Positions 32,828 through 43,404 of a DNA stretch of 64,000 nucleotides are shown here, piece by piece. The notes beneath the pieces are model-generated. The model saw only the letters and a program-made list of their open reading frames with translations. It was not told where the DNA came from and did no database searches. Location of the stretch: the NCBI RefSeq assembly GCF_030253575.1, contig NC_080560.1, positions 38,549,001 to 38,613,000 on the forward strand. The letters run 5' to 3'. This stretch comes from Rhododendron vialii (Eukaryota > Streptophyta > Magnoliopsida > Ericales > Ericaceae). Each line of letters opens with the position of its first letter. Position 1 is the stretch's first letter. The translations under genes and the position numbers were made by a program.

Positions 32828-32970
32828 AGGAGGATAGGCCAATCATCTAAATACTGCAAAACACAGAGCCAAAAAAAAGGGGTATGTTTTCCTATCTTCT
32901 CTCTAAAATAACAAAGGGTATATTAGGTATTCCGGATTAGAATTAGGTAGAATTTCGCTATTAATTGCGG

Positions 32971-33365
32971 AGTACTGCTATAGGTACAGAAAAATTGGGA
33001 CCGAAATCCTACCGACGGCCGCCGGTGGGCCGTCTCCGGCCACCGGACGGCCGATCCGAGCCGTTCAAAAATTCTAAAAAAAAAAACCGAGGGGCCCAAC
33101 GCGGGAATCAATGTCATCCGAGGTGTGTAGGGTGCTTGATCGGAGCACCCCTTTTCGTGTATATATGTGTATATACACGAAAAGGGGTGCTCCGATCAAG
33201 CACCCTACACACCTCGGATGACATTGATTCCCGCGTTGGGCCCCTCGGTTTTTTTTTTTAGAATTTTTGAACGGCTCGGATCGGCCGTCCGGTGGCCGGA
33301 GACGGCCCACCGGCGGCCGTCGGTAGGATTTCGGTCCCAATTTTTCTGTACCGGTATCTTTACTG
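32971..33365. mobile_element. Fold-back element with a practically perfect 182-bp inverted repeat
   Basis: Arms 32984-33165 and 33170-33351 are reverse complements with no mismatch that I could find, separated by a 4-bp loop (TGTG). The GC-rich outer arm contains GGCCGTCTCCGGCCACCGG; the inner arm contains GGTGCTTGATCGGAGCACC. A 10-bp direct repeat TTAATTGCGG flanks it (32961-32970 and 33366-33375), close to the 9-10 bp duplications of Mutator-like elements. Similar translated ORFs on both strands are only an effect of the palindrome. Confidence 0.85.
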
Positions 33366-33824
33366 TTAATTGCGGGTCTTGTTGTCATCTGGTATGTTTC
33401 CACACCGGCGAGAGGCCACGTGGCAACGCCCATATCTTTCTCAAATTGTCCAGTTGATGACTACCAGGCCCCGTCGCCCTTAAAAGAGCGTCAAAATCAC
33501 TCGCCATCCGAGAGCGATATTCTACGTAACAACCCATTTTATTGATATAATTAATTTAATTTTTTAGTGAATATAGAATGAAGCGAGATATGATAAAACA
33601 GCAGCCATATATATAAGGAAAAAAATATGTTATATGGGTTTATTTGAGTAATTTGTTGAAGAGGAATTTGCATATACTTGATTTGTTTTGAAGTTGATAT
33701 AGAATAAGAAGAAATATCATTTCGTAATTAAAAAACCGGATATGCAGGCGGATTTTATAAGGATATGATATTATAACTTGCACTTCATATTTCATCAGTA
33801 ACCCAGCCGTAAGTCACACACTTC

Positions 33825-34981
33825 GGGGCTGTTTGATAAAACTGAAAATTGAAACTGAAAGCTGAAAAATTAAGTACTGAAAACTGAATGTTGAAATTTT
33901 TAAGCTAAAAAGCTGTTTGATAAATATATTAAGTACTGAATTAAAAAAATGATGAATTAATTTTGTTCCAGTTCTATCTTAATTTACTAACGGTCACAAT
34001 ATACTTTTGGTAATGGTGGTGGAGTGGTGGTGGGGGAGTGGTGGAGGTATTAGGAGTGCTGGTAGTGGTGGTGGTGGTGTAGTGATGGTAGTGGTGGTGG
34101 AGTGGCAGTGGTGGTGATGGTGGTGGAGGTGGTGGTGGTGGTAGAAGCGGTGGTGTGTGGTGGTGTAATGATGGTAGTGGTGGAGCTGGTGGTGGTGGTG
34201 GTGGTGGAGTGGTGGAGCTGGTGGTGGTGGTGGTAGTGGAGGAAGTGGTGGTGGTGGTCTAGTGATGGCAGTGGTGGGGGAAAGGTGGTGGTTTTGGAGT
34301 GGTGGCGCGGCGGTGGTGATGGTAGGAGCGGTGGTGGTGGTGGTGTAGTGATGGTAGTGGTGGGGGAAAGGCGGTGGTTGTGGAGTGGTGGAGCGGTGGT
34401 GGTGATGGTAGGAGCGGTGGTGGTGGTGGTGTAGTGATGGTAGTGGTGGGGGAATGGCGGTGGTTGTGGAGTGGTGGAGCGGTGGTGGTGATGGTAGGAG
34501 TGGTGGTGGTGGTGGTTGTGCTGGAGTTGTGGTGGTGGTGGAGCTGATGGTGGTGATGTGGTGGTGGTGGTGGTGGTGGTGGAGCTGGTGGTGGTGGTGG
34601 TAGTGGAGGAAGTGATGGTGGTGGAGTTGGTGGTGGTGATGGTAGTGGAGGGAGTGGTGGTGGTGGTGATGTGGTGGAGGAGGAGTGGTGTTAGTGGAGG
34701 TGGTGGTGGTGGAGTGGTAGAGGTGGTGGTTGTGGTGGTGGTGGTGGAGGTGTTGGTGGAAGTGGTTGTGGTGGTGGTATGACGGTTGAATGTAAGTACA
34801 CAAAAATTCAGTCAAAATTAAGTAGCTCAAAGCTACTTAATTTTTTTCAACTTTTTAGCCTATATTTTAAGTGGTACTTAATTTGTTAAGTAATATGAAA
34901 TGTGGTTATCAAACCTACTGAATCACTTATTACTTAATTGATTCAGTATTAAGTGCTGAATTTAGGTTATCAAACAAGCCC
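33825..34981. mobile_element. TIR element filled with a (GGT)n array
   Basis: Ends GGGGCTGTTTGATAA and TTATCAAACAAGCCC are inverted; subterminal TTAAGTACTGAA / TTCAGTATTAAGTGC also pair. TTC lies on each side (33822-33824, 34982-34984). The matching site in the neighbouring duplicate reads ACTTCTTCGTG without the element. The interior is almost entirely the GGT array at 34013-34788. Confidence 0.75.
34013..34788 (+). repeat. (GGT)n-rich imperfect microsatellite
   Basis: About 775 bp of GGT/GGA/GTG with higher-order repeats such as GGAGCGGTGGTGGTGATGGTA. It leaves open frames rich in His/Pro/Thr on the minus strand (33994-34830) and in Val/Gly on the plus strand. These are not supported as genes. 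Confidence 0.9.
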
Positions 34982-35799
34982 TTCGTGTGGGGCACAAAAG
35001 CTTTTTGAAACGCATCCTAAAAGGAGTATTAAAATCTGCGAAAGCGAGAACTGAGAACGCAATCACAGTACAAGAATGGAGAGTGGAGCCATTGCCCTTA
35101 AAAGAGCATCAAAATCACTCGCCATCAGAGAGCGATATCTTACATAACAATCCGTTTGTCGACAAAATTAATTTTGAGTAAATATAGAATGAAGCGAGAT
35201 ATGATAAAACGACAACCATTTATATAAGGAAAATATGTTATATAGGTTTATTTGAGTAATTTGTTGAAGAGGAATTTGCATATTCTTGATTTGTTTTGAA
35301 GTTGATATATAATAAGAAGAAATATCATTTCGTAATTAAGAAATCGGATATGCAGGCGGATCTCACAAGGATATGATATTATAACTCGCACTTTATATTC
35401 CATCGGTAACCCGGCCGTAAGTCACACACTTCTTCGTGCGTGTAGAGCAAAAGCTTTTTGAAACGCATCCTAAACGGAGTATTAAAATCTGCGAAAGCGA
35501 GAATTGAGAACGTGATCTCTGTACGAAAATTGAAAGCGAAGCACAATGCATTTTGAAGAATGGGGTGGAGTGACAACTGACGAGTTTGAATCAGTTTTCG
35601 GATGAATTCTGAATCAACGGCTGAGAATTGATGTTTCCTGCACGCGCTACTTTGTGCTCGTGGGTTTGGTTTACCTCTAAATACTGATCTGGTGTTTGGC
35701 GAGCTATTGGATTTTCATGCACCGTAGACTTCATTACCGTTGACATTGAAGTCGTGGATGGAGTCTTTGCCGACAAATACTGTGGGTACAAAGTAGCAG

Positions 35800-36080
35800 T
35801 GGGCGTTTCAGTTTTTTAAAAAATGAACTTTTAAAAAATGAAGGTAATTTTAAGTTCAAAAATTATATATTTACGTAAATAATTTTTCTACCAATATGAA
35901 TCTTATTTGATAGATCTCATTGAGGTTTTTTAAACGGTGCAAAAAAAATTAAAATATTATTTTTCATTTTCGTTATATTTGAGTTTGAAATTATCTTCTT
36001 TTTTTTTTTAAAAAGTTTAAAAAAAAAGCAGAACAGAATAGTTTTTTTTTTTTTTCCACTCGATAAATGTCAAGCCTACC
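35800..36080. mobile_element. Degenerate member of the GGGCCCGTT MITE family
   Basis: Shares TTTACGTAAATAATTTTTC, CCAATATGAATCTTATTTGA and TTTGAGTTTGAAATTAT with 59297-59540; the ends are worn. Confidence 0.6.
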
Positions 36081-36365
36081 CTTAGAACGGAAAGGTGAAT
36101 CGCTAAGCGGCATACAAATAGGATAAGCCAAAAGATATCAACTACCACACCAAATAGTCAAGAGAATCCGACCGTTACTTTTCATGTAAAAGATATGAAA
36201 AAGCGGGCTAGAAGTCCGTCGGCAAATACAATTTGACTGGCGCCCATCGAGAACTGCGAAACCCGAACGTGTTAGAGAAGCTAATTTTGTTGGGCCCAGG
36301 TCCATATTATAAATCGAGTATCCAAAGTCCCACATCGGACAATACTAGTACTAGTTCAAAAAGTA

Positions 36366-36762
36366 AAAGGCAAATTTCACTAACCTACCTCAGGTTTCTA
36401 ACACAAACAGAAACTTCCCCAAATACCACTCACCTCCCTCTACGTTACCTGATAATGTCAAGATTCTCCCATTCCATTATCTAACCTCTAACGATGTTAA
36501 CTTCCCAAAGCTAATGACCAAAAGCCCCTTCTTCTTTACGACTCACTCACAAATCGCTACCACGGCCCAATCACAAATCCTACGTCTCCAACCTTAACCC
36601 CAGTCGAACCCATCGACGGCACCCACGATCCACCATCAACAGCTACTCTATTACTCCCAAAGTTGCTACATAAATCAATCTCCCTCACTGTTTTTCTTCT
36701 TCAATCCGGAGTCCTTCGCTTGCTCTTCAGCAAGCCTTTCTTCCTTCTTTCAATTTTTGTTC

Positions 36763-36798
<36 letters not shown>

Positions 36799-38335
36799 AG
36801 AAGTTAGGTTTAATTTGTTTCCTTTGTGTTTGTGTACAGGTGTGTCACCTACAAACCCGATTCCATTTTGATTTACAAATTGGGTGTTGAGATTCGATTT
36901 GATGCTATGGTTCCCAACCATCAACTTGATCTGGGTCACCCTCCAAATCAAGAATTTTGACTACCCACTAAGCAAATTCGGCCAAAAATTCAAGAATTTT
37001 TTTCAACTGGTTCGGTTTTGAATTTTCCGTTGGTGCTGGGATTGGGTTTGTATGTTATGGTTTTGAAAGCGTTGATCTTTCTAGGTCACATTTGAAATTG
37101 CAAAATTTCACTACCCATCTAAATTCCACCTGAAAAGTGATTTTTTTTTGCCCCCAAGTGATTGCATTTAATTTTATGGTTCTCGTATCGTAATTCGATT
37201 TGGGTCGCCTTGTGATTGAGGAATTTTAGCGACCCAGAAACCAAATTGCCCCAAAAAATCACTGAGAATGGGTTTCAAGTGCCGACCGAGAAGAAGCGAC
37301 AAGATGCCGGCAGTGTATCGGAGCCCCCATTTTTGCCTACGGTGGTGATTATGATCAGAGGAAGGTAGAGATTTTGATTCAATTGTGCAATTTGATTGCT
37401 TACACATGTAAACCCACTGGGCATTAGTTTTGTTTTTGCGTCAATTGGGCATAGGGGTTGTTTATACATGTAATAGGTTCTATTTTACGAATTGGCATAT
37501 CAAATTTCTTAGATCTTGTTTGATTTGTATTCTACCAGAAGACACATTTATGGTCCAGTCGGTTTAATCAGTTGAAGTATAATTAGGAAGTCATTTGTTT
37601 GAGAATTTTTTCGGTGCCAGGTGGGTATATCTCACGTGGTATCCGCTCAGCACATCTGGGCCGTCAAATACACTTTTGGATGGCTCGGATTGAAACCTTC
37701 TCTCTTCTCTCACCCCAACACTATCTCTCTCCTTTTTTTCACTCCAAATCTGAGCCGTCCAAAAACGCATTGGATAACTCGAATACGCCAAGCAGGTACC
37801 ACATGGTACCCACCCGGCACTGAAAAATTTCTTGTTTGAGGGCTCTAATTTGGGACAACAATGGTTTGTAAATGACGGGTTTACCAAACTAGTTTTTTTT
37901 ACTTTGGGAAGAATTGGTTTTCAGTTTTTGTAGTTTGCTTCATAACAAGATCCTAATCTACGTCTGTGTATGCATTTCATTATCGTAGGCATAAAGATGA
38001 GGAAAGGAAGAGAAGGTAGTAAGAACAATGTAGAGAAAGAGGAGGAAAGAAAGGGTGGAAGTTCCATAATATTGCTTTGGTGTGAATCGGATGAGGTGGA
38101 AGGAAGGAGAGGGGGAGGGATGAAGAGAGGAAAGACATGGAGGTAATTTTGACATTTTAGCAACTAAACTTTCTGATTTTATGGAGTTCTGTTAAGTTTT
38201 TAACAGAAAGAAGATGGAAGGGGGCATGTGTCTATTGTCAGGTAAAGAAAGGGAGGTGAGTGGCATTTCAGAGACCTCAGGGGAGGTTTCTGTTTGTGTC
38301 AGAAACCTCAGGGGAGGTCAGTGAAATTTGCCCTT
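36366..38335. mobile_element. 2 kb element with ~150-bp terminal inverted repeats
   Basis: Left end GGCAAATTTCACTAACCTAC, then CTCAGGTTTCTAACACAAAC and CCACTCACCTCCCTCTACG, is matched inverted at 38230-38335 (GTCAGAAACCTCAGGGGAGG, GTGAAATTTGCCC). No transposase ORF seen. The interior holds a pyrimidine-rich stretch, a (CT)n run at 36764-36796 and a nested MITE at 37604-37831. Mutator-like or fold-back, non-autonomous. Confidence 0.7.
37604..37831. mobile_element. Mutator-like MITE with 9-bp target duplication
   Basis: Inverted ends AATTTTTTCGGTGCC / GGCACTGAAAAATTTC, flanked by TTGTTTGAG on both sides (37595-37603 and 37832-37840), a 9-bp duplication as made by Mutator-like transposases. Subterminal GGTATCCGCTC and GGTACCCACC pair. 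A second copy of the family is at 60045-60250. It is nested in the 36366-38335 element. Confidence 0.85.
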
Positions 38336-40470
38336 TCCATAATCACTCCCATTTTTTCATTTTCAATGTGAATGTACAATATTGTACTTTCAAGTGCTAC
38401 AATTATGTAAATGGAAAGTTATTGTTGGAAATTCACAATACCAGAAGATAAAAGAGGGAGTCTGGTTCTAAAAAAGACAAGTGTTAAAATCAATTACTTA
38501 AATTTATCTCAAATGAGTTATACATATTCTGAGTAATTTGATCTTTCATGCAATTAAAGTTGGAAAAAATGATAATGCCAAAACTCTAGTACGCAAAAAG
38601 CTTGTATCATGTGCAATGTACAAGACTTTCATGCATTGAAATTTTGGCACTAACAAAAACAGTTTTGACATTATCACTATCCATCACTATCCTTAAAGTT
38701 TTCAACGAACCATATATGTAATATATTGAGAAATTCAGATGGTACTGATAATATCTTGAAGTGTCTCACTAAGACGCACTACAATCCCATAGTTCTTATT
38801 AAGACTTTTAGCAATCCAAGCTTGTCCCTAGATGAATGAGATTAAGTTGAAACAATATCAATATATTAAAGCAGATGGTTCTTTGGTGATCACTCTCACC
38901 ACGACTGACAATATTTGATTAGATACAACTTAATTAATGTTAAACAAATAATTTTCATGACATCAGAGTCAATAAATTCCCATAAAAAGGAAAAAAGAAA
39001 AAGAAAAAAACAAGAACATGGTATATGACCTTCCATTCTATAAGTAATATATATATTATGATAGTAGCATAATATTTTGAGTGATTTATTACTGATTTCT
39101 ATTTTGATGTTTATATTTCTCGTCACCCTGAAAGGAATGATTTTCCCACTAATTCATGTATTCGAATGCAGCTGACATAATATTGCCTCTTGAATTTCCT
39201 CCTAAAAGAAAAACCCTACCTTCTTCTCTCTCTCTACTCTCTCCCTCTCTCTGTGCCAGGCACTATCATTCTCTCCCCTCTTCTCCGGTAAAAGGTTTGT
39301 TAATTTCTCAAATTTGTCATGATCTTATGGCACTATATCGTTTTGTTTAGTACTTTTGTCTGTGAATACTTTTTATTTTACTTTTCATATGATGTATTAA
39401 CGGAGGCAGACCCAAGAAGGGGGTGGCACATGCCACCCCGTTTCAAAAGTACCCAAAAAAAAAAAATTTACGCATAAAAAGGTTAGATAAAAGAAAAGTA
39501 TGGTTCTAAATTTGACAGAGAACAGTTATCACTTACACTCCTATCACTGAACTCATATAAGGACAATTAGCTTAGCTTATATAGGTGTTGATTGTTGAGA
39601 TTGAATGAAAAATAAGAAAATCTTTTTTATAGAAGTTTCCGTAAATAACTGCTTATGGAGCAACATCGTGCGCGTCTAAAGTGCATTGGACATGATGGTC
39701 CGGATTTTAATTGAAACTTTTCTGAGGAAGAGTAATTGAAACTTTTCTGAGGAAGAGTACTCTTCCTCAGAAAAGTTTCAATTAAAATCCGGACTGTCCA
39801 ATGCTGAAACAGACGGCTGAAATCGTGCAACTCCGCAAATGACTTATGCTTTGTTCTTTTTGTAATTTAAAAAGAACTTTTCAAAAAAATTTCTAGATTC
39901 TTCATACTTTTAACATTTCTCTCTCTATCTCTCTTCACTTATTACCCCTACTATTTTTCAAAAAAAAATTCAAATTCCAATCCAAACAAATCATTATTCA
40001 CAGCTCCTCCGTGAATAAGCCAATCTAATGAAAAATATATTCTGTCAAACTTTGCAATATTCAAACAAATCCAACTATCCAAGTAGTCCAATACAACCAG
40101 TTTGATTAGAAAGGAGATGGATTGCAGTTAAAAACAATCAAGGTACCGAAAGAATAAAACATGGAGAGCTAGAGTTGCTTGTTCATTAGTACTCCTGGAA
40201 TCATGAAAACCACATTAAGAGAGAACCAAGACATCAGATAGGCAGTTAAGAAATGGTCTACTACCTTGATCATTGTTGAGAGAAATAAATTCATACGGGC
40301 ACGGGATATCCTCTGTCCGCAGAATTCTCGTACCACGTCTCGATCCACTCACAACCTTCCAATCTTGCCTCCTCCGGGTTTGTTTGCTTCGGAATTTCTT
40401 TCATATCATGTGGTCATCAGAAGTGCATCCGACTCGTACACAGATTTTTAAGGACTAGCCACTCACTCTA
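38336..40470. other. Intergenic before the heat-factor 3' end
   Basis: AT-rich; the only clear structure is the 39665-39815 hairpin. No protein family recognised. Confidence 0.6.
39665..39815. repeat. Compact hairpin with an internally duplicated arm
   Basis: Arms meet near 39758/39759 (GAGGAAGAGT-ACTCTTCCTC). The right arm reads back GTTTCAATTAAAATCCGGAC and GTCCAATGC against the left. The left arm carries the block AATTGAAACTTTTCTGAGGAAGAGT twice in tandem (about 39709-39758), the right arm once. Confidence 0.75.
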
Positions 40471-42390
40471 CTATGGGCTAGAACCCAAGAAATCAAGGTG
40501 CTCTACCAACACATCCACATCCTCTTCATCTTCTCCTTCGCCACCCAATGAACCCATCTTTCCTTCAATCCCATCATCTAACAAGTTTCCCCAAAACCCT
40601 TCACCAATTTCGTTACCTCCAAAACCCATCTCTTCTTCTTTCCCCACATATTCTTCCCCCATTTTCTCCTCTATTTCACTTAGCCCCCCGATCTCCCCTG
40701 CAAGTTGCTCTAGCTCCAAAGCACTTAACCCAGAAATATCACCATAATTGTAACTAGGTCCTAGCTTAACACCAAAGCCCCCTTCTCCACCCTGGCCTAA
40801 ATCGCGAAGTCCAAAACCAACATTTCCATGACCTCGATCGATCGGTCGCCTCCTTTTCTTGCAAATTTCCTCCTCCAATTCTCTCCTAACGTTGTTTTGT
40901 CGGATCAACTGCTGCAAGAAACTCGGATTATGCATTGCTTTAGCCAAGAACCCCATCATTTGTCTCTGCTTCATCTCTGTCCCACTTAGTCTCTCTTCCA
41001 TTGCATTGATGTAGGATCTAGTGTTCTGCTGTTCTTGCCTTAATTTCACTAACTCCACCATTAAAACCTGCTTATCCCGCCTTAACCGGTCAATTTCTGC
41101 ATCTAATCCAAACCTACCCACTTCAACACAAGGAGGCTCCAGGCCTTGTGAAGTTTGAGATTGAGAATTAGGTGTCTTTCTCCTTTTGATGTTCTTTAAA
41201 AGATGTTTCTGTCCTCTCAGAAAGGCTTCATGGGCAAATTCCCATCTATCTGGATCAACCTTTCTAAATCCCTGCACATTTTGACATTCCATGCTGTTAT
41301 GAAGAGAAAATAGATCACATTAGAATAGGTATTTTCATGGTGGTTAGCATCATGATCATGCCTTGGTCCACGGGCGAAAATCAGCTGAAGAATTTTCAAT
41401 TATGAAATATGAAATTCAATGAGCAGCCTGTAATATCTGTAGATTTGAACACCATGCACTATGATTCGGATCAAAATACCGAGACCAATAGTGTCGGACC
41501 TCGAAAACAGGTTATAACCATCATCGAGGTTGAATTGGATACAACAAAATAGCCATGACTTTTTACGGATTTCCCACTTCCTTATGCGAAATTAGATCTA
41601 CGATCTCAGAATTGTGACAAAAAATTATTCGTCAAGTGGATCGTGTAGTTTTCCAAACTCACTTAATCAACTCAGTGTATCAATACCAATTCGGTCCGAG
41701 CTCTTGGACTTGGAATAAATTTGGCACCAGATCACTAAATCTTGGTGATCTTCTCTACCAAATGAATCTTGGACCGCACACTTCACCTGCCCATTTTTTT
41801 TGGAACAGTAGAACTTCTCCTTTTGCCATTAAACAAATGAAATGTCTAAATTGAGAAACTCATTAAACAAAGAAAAGAAGTAGCAAATCAATCTGCTATA
41901 ACTGAAAAAGGAAGGAAATTAACAGAAAAACAAAAATATTTTATTGAGCATGTTAGATGCCCAACATGGAAAACCCACAAAAATTCTGAAACTAAACCAG
42001 AACATATAAACTTTTCTCGAATCTGAAGCAGAATCAACAATACGAAAAAGCTACCGCAAACACCCATTGTCTATTGAAAGAGAATAATAAAATACTCACG
42101 TAAGTGTTGAGTTGCCTAACAAAGCTTGAGAAATTGTTGTGCTTGAAGTACCTAGGGAGAACACTAGTGGAAAATGCCATGGAATCCCAGATAACAAAGC
42201 TGTTGTGTCCTCCGCTCCAAGAAACCACGTGATTGGTGTTCTGATCATCAACCAGCTCATATGTTTTGGTGAGGAAAGGCGTGGGACCCACGTCGTGAAG
42301 TCCTTCCATTGGTCTGGCCATGGACGGCTCACCGGAATTCAGTGGACCCAGTCCAGGAAATTCGTCTATCACGAAGCCCGGAGGATTCAT
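40471..42390 (-). CDS. Class A heat stress transcription factor (HsfA2/A6b/A7-like)
   Basis: Heat-shock transcription activator of plant class A. Two exons, 42100-42390 and 40471-41271; 1092 bp, 363 aa. The single intron falls inside the DNA-binding domain between NTY and [12 protein letters not shown], the position conserved in plant Hsfs. Domains: DNA-binding about residues 36-129 ([28 protein letters not shown]); HR-A/B coiled coil about 150-222 with the long insert diagnostic of class A; basic nuclear signal KKRRR at 235-239; one AHA activation motif at 323-330 (FWGNLLDD); acidic C-terminus with a hydrophobic pattern at 349-359 that could be a nuclear export signal. The 5' motif [17 protein letters not shown] and KKRRRPID point to the A2/A6/A7 branch, but I do not assign a member number. 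The exon 2 reading frame continues upstream to 41292 only through intron sequence. A retrotransposon lies about 550 bp upstream of the ATG. Confidence 0.93.
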
Positions 42391-42531
42391 GATACAGACT
42401 GAGCAAATGAGTTGGGAGAGTCAAAAGAGAAACCGAGAATGCAGGTCTGTACAGATCTTGGTTTTATGAAAAGGGTTGTGATTACTATGAGATTTTCTTG
42501 ATGGGTTTTGGATATTTAGAAAGGGAAAATT

Positions 42532-42539
42532 TTCAAGAA
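42532..42539 (-). promoter_or_regulatory. Candidate heat-shock element core
   Basis: TTCAAGAA fits the minimal two-unit heat-shock element TTCnnGAA. It lies in the predicted 5' leader of the heat-factor gene, about 140 bp upstream of its ATG. Hsf genes are often auto-regulated, but one short two-unit site can arise by chance. Confidence 0.3.
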
Positions 42540-42784
42540 CCAGAAAGGTGCAGTTTGACAGATGAAGATCATGCAAAAAAAAAAAAAAACCCAGAAGTTG
42601 GAATTAAACGATGAAGCTCCTGAGCACCAAAACAAGAGTTTTATTATTGGAGAAGGGAATCTGGAAATAGTTATGGCAGTTATGATCAGAGAAGAAAAGT
42701 CTGAATAGAAAGAAAAAAAAATGGAGAAAAATCTCGCAGGCGATTAGAAGTCTAAATGGAAGTGGCCCAAGTGGGTACCATTGC

Positions 42785-42792
42785 TTTATAAA
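42785..42792 (-). promoter_or_regulatory. Probable TATA box of the heat-factor gene
   Basis: TTTATAAA on the minus strand, about 395 bp upstream of the ATG at 42390, would place the start of transcription near 42760 and give a leader of about 370 nt. It is the best TATA-like site between the gene and the 5' LTR at 42938. Transcript data were not available. Confidence 0.5.
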
Positions 42793-42937
42793 CGGGTGAT
42801 GATGTAAATATATGTATCTGAATGGATAGGTGGATGTTTTGTGCCAGAAAAGAACAGATGGGAAGAGCTGGTGATGACAGAAAAGAGGGAAAAATAGGTG
42901 CTTTTTACTGTCCATTGTTTTGCTGACTCTTCATATA

Positions 42938-43372
42938 TGATGTAGGACAAAAATGGAAAATTTTTGTATTTTATTTTTATTATTTTAGAATAAGATTTTG
43001 ATTAGGAATATTTTCGTTTAGGTTAGAATTATTAACTTTCCGTATTCAGTTTGATTTTGATTTCTACCTTTATTAGGATTCTTGGTCTACAAGAATTAGG
43101 ATTTTATTTTAATTAATTAGGAAATATCTTTTATTTAATGCCGCTTGTTTTGGCATGATTTATTATTTCTTTTACAGTAGGATTTCTAGGATTAGGGTCT
43201 TATAAAAAGGGCGGTAACCTATTCAATTATTGAAACTTTTAAGCTTTTGATTAATAATATTGCAGAGATTTTTTCTTTCTTTCTTGTGCGCAAGATTTGC
43301 TCGTTGCGACGAGTTGTTTATCTCGTTTGGATTAGTACGCTAACTAATCTCTTCGTGAATTCCGCCGCGTCA
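42938..43372 (+). repeat. 5' long terminal repeat
   Basis: Direct repeat partner of 44877-45311, with TG...CA ends and a TATA box at about 43201. It starts about 145 bp beyond the predicted TATA box of the divergent heat-factor gene. Confidence 0.9.
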
Positions 43373-43404
43373 AGTGGTATCAGAGCACGGCTTTTCCTGG
43401 CTCG

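Larger units (their letters stand above)
33477..35530 (+). repeat. Tandem duplication, unit about 0.45 kb plus an insertion in copy A
   Basis: Sequence starting CCCTTAAAAGAGCGTCAAAA at 33477 recurs from about 35095 (CCCTTAAAAGAGCATCAAAA), including GATATGATAAAAC, TTTGTTGAAGAGGAATTTGC, ATATGCAGGCGGAT and AAGTCACACACTTC. Copy A is interrupted at 33825 by a 1.16 kb insertion and resumes at 34982 through TTTTTGAAACGCATCCTAAA to about 35094; copy B (about 35095-35530) is uninterrupted. Confidence 0.8.

Noticed and set aside
32965-33433. Two overlapping ORFs on opposite strands with nearly the same protein sequence
   Set aside because: They are mirror images made by the perfect palindrome, not a gene pair.
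33994-34830. 278-codon minus-strand ORF rich in His, Pro and Thr
   Set aside because: It is the translation of a GGT microsatellite inside a transposon; no start context, splice sites or homology.
36600-37500. Possible gene start (pyrimidine-rich leader followed by intron-like sequence)
   Set aside because: Lies between the inverted ends of a transposon and no open frame or domain follows.
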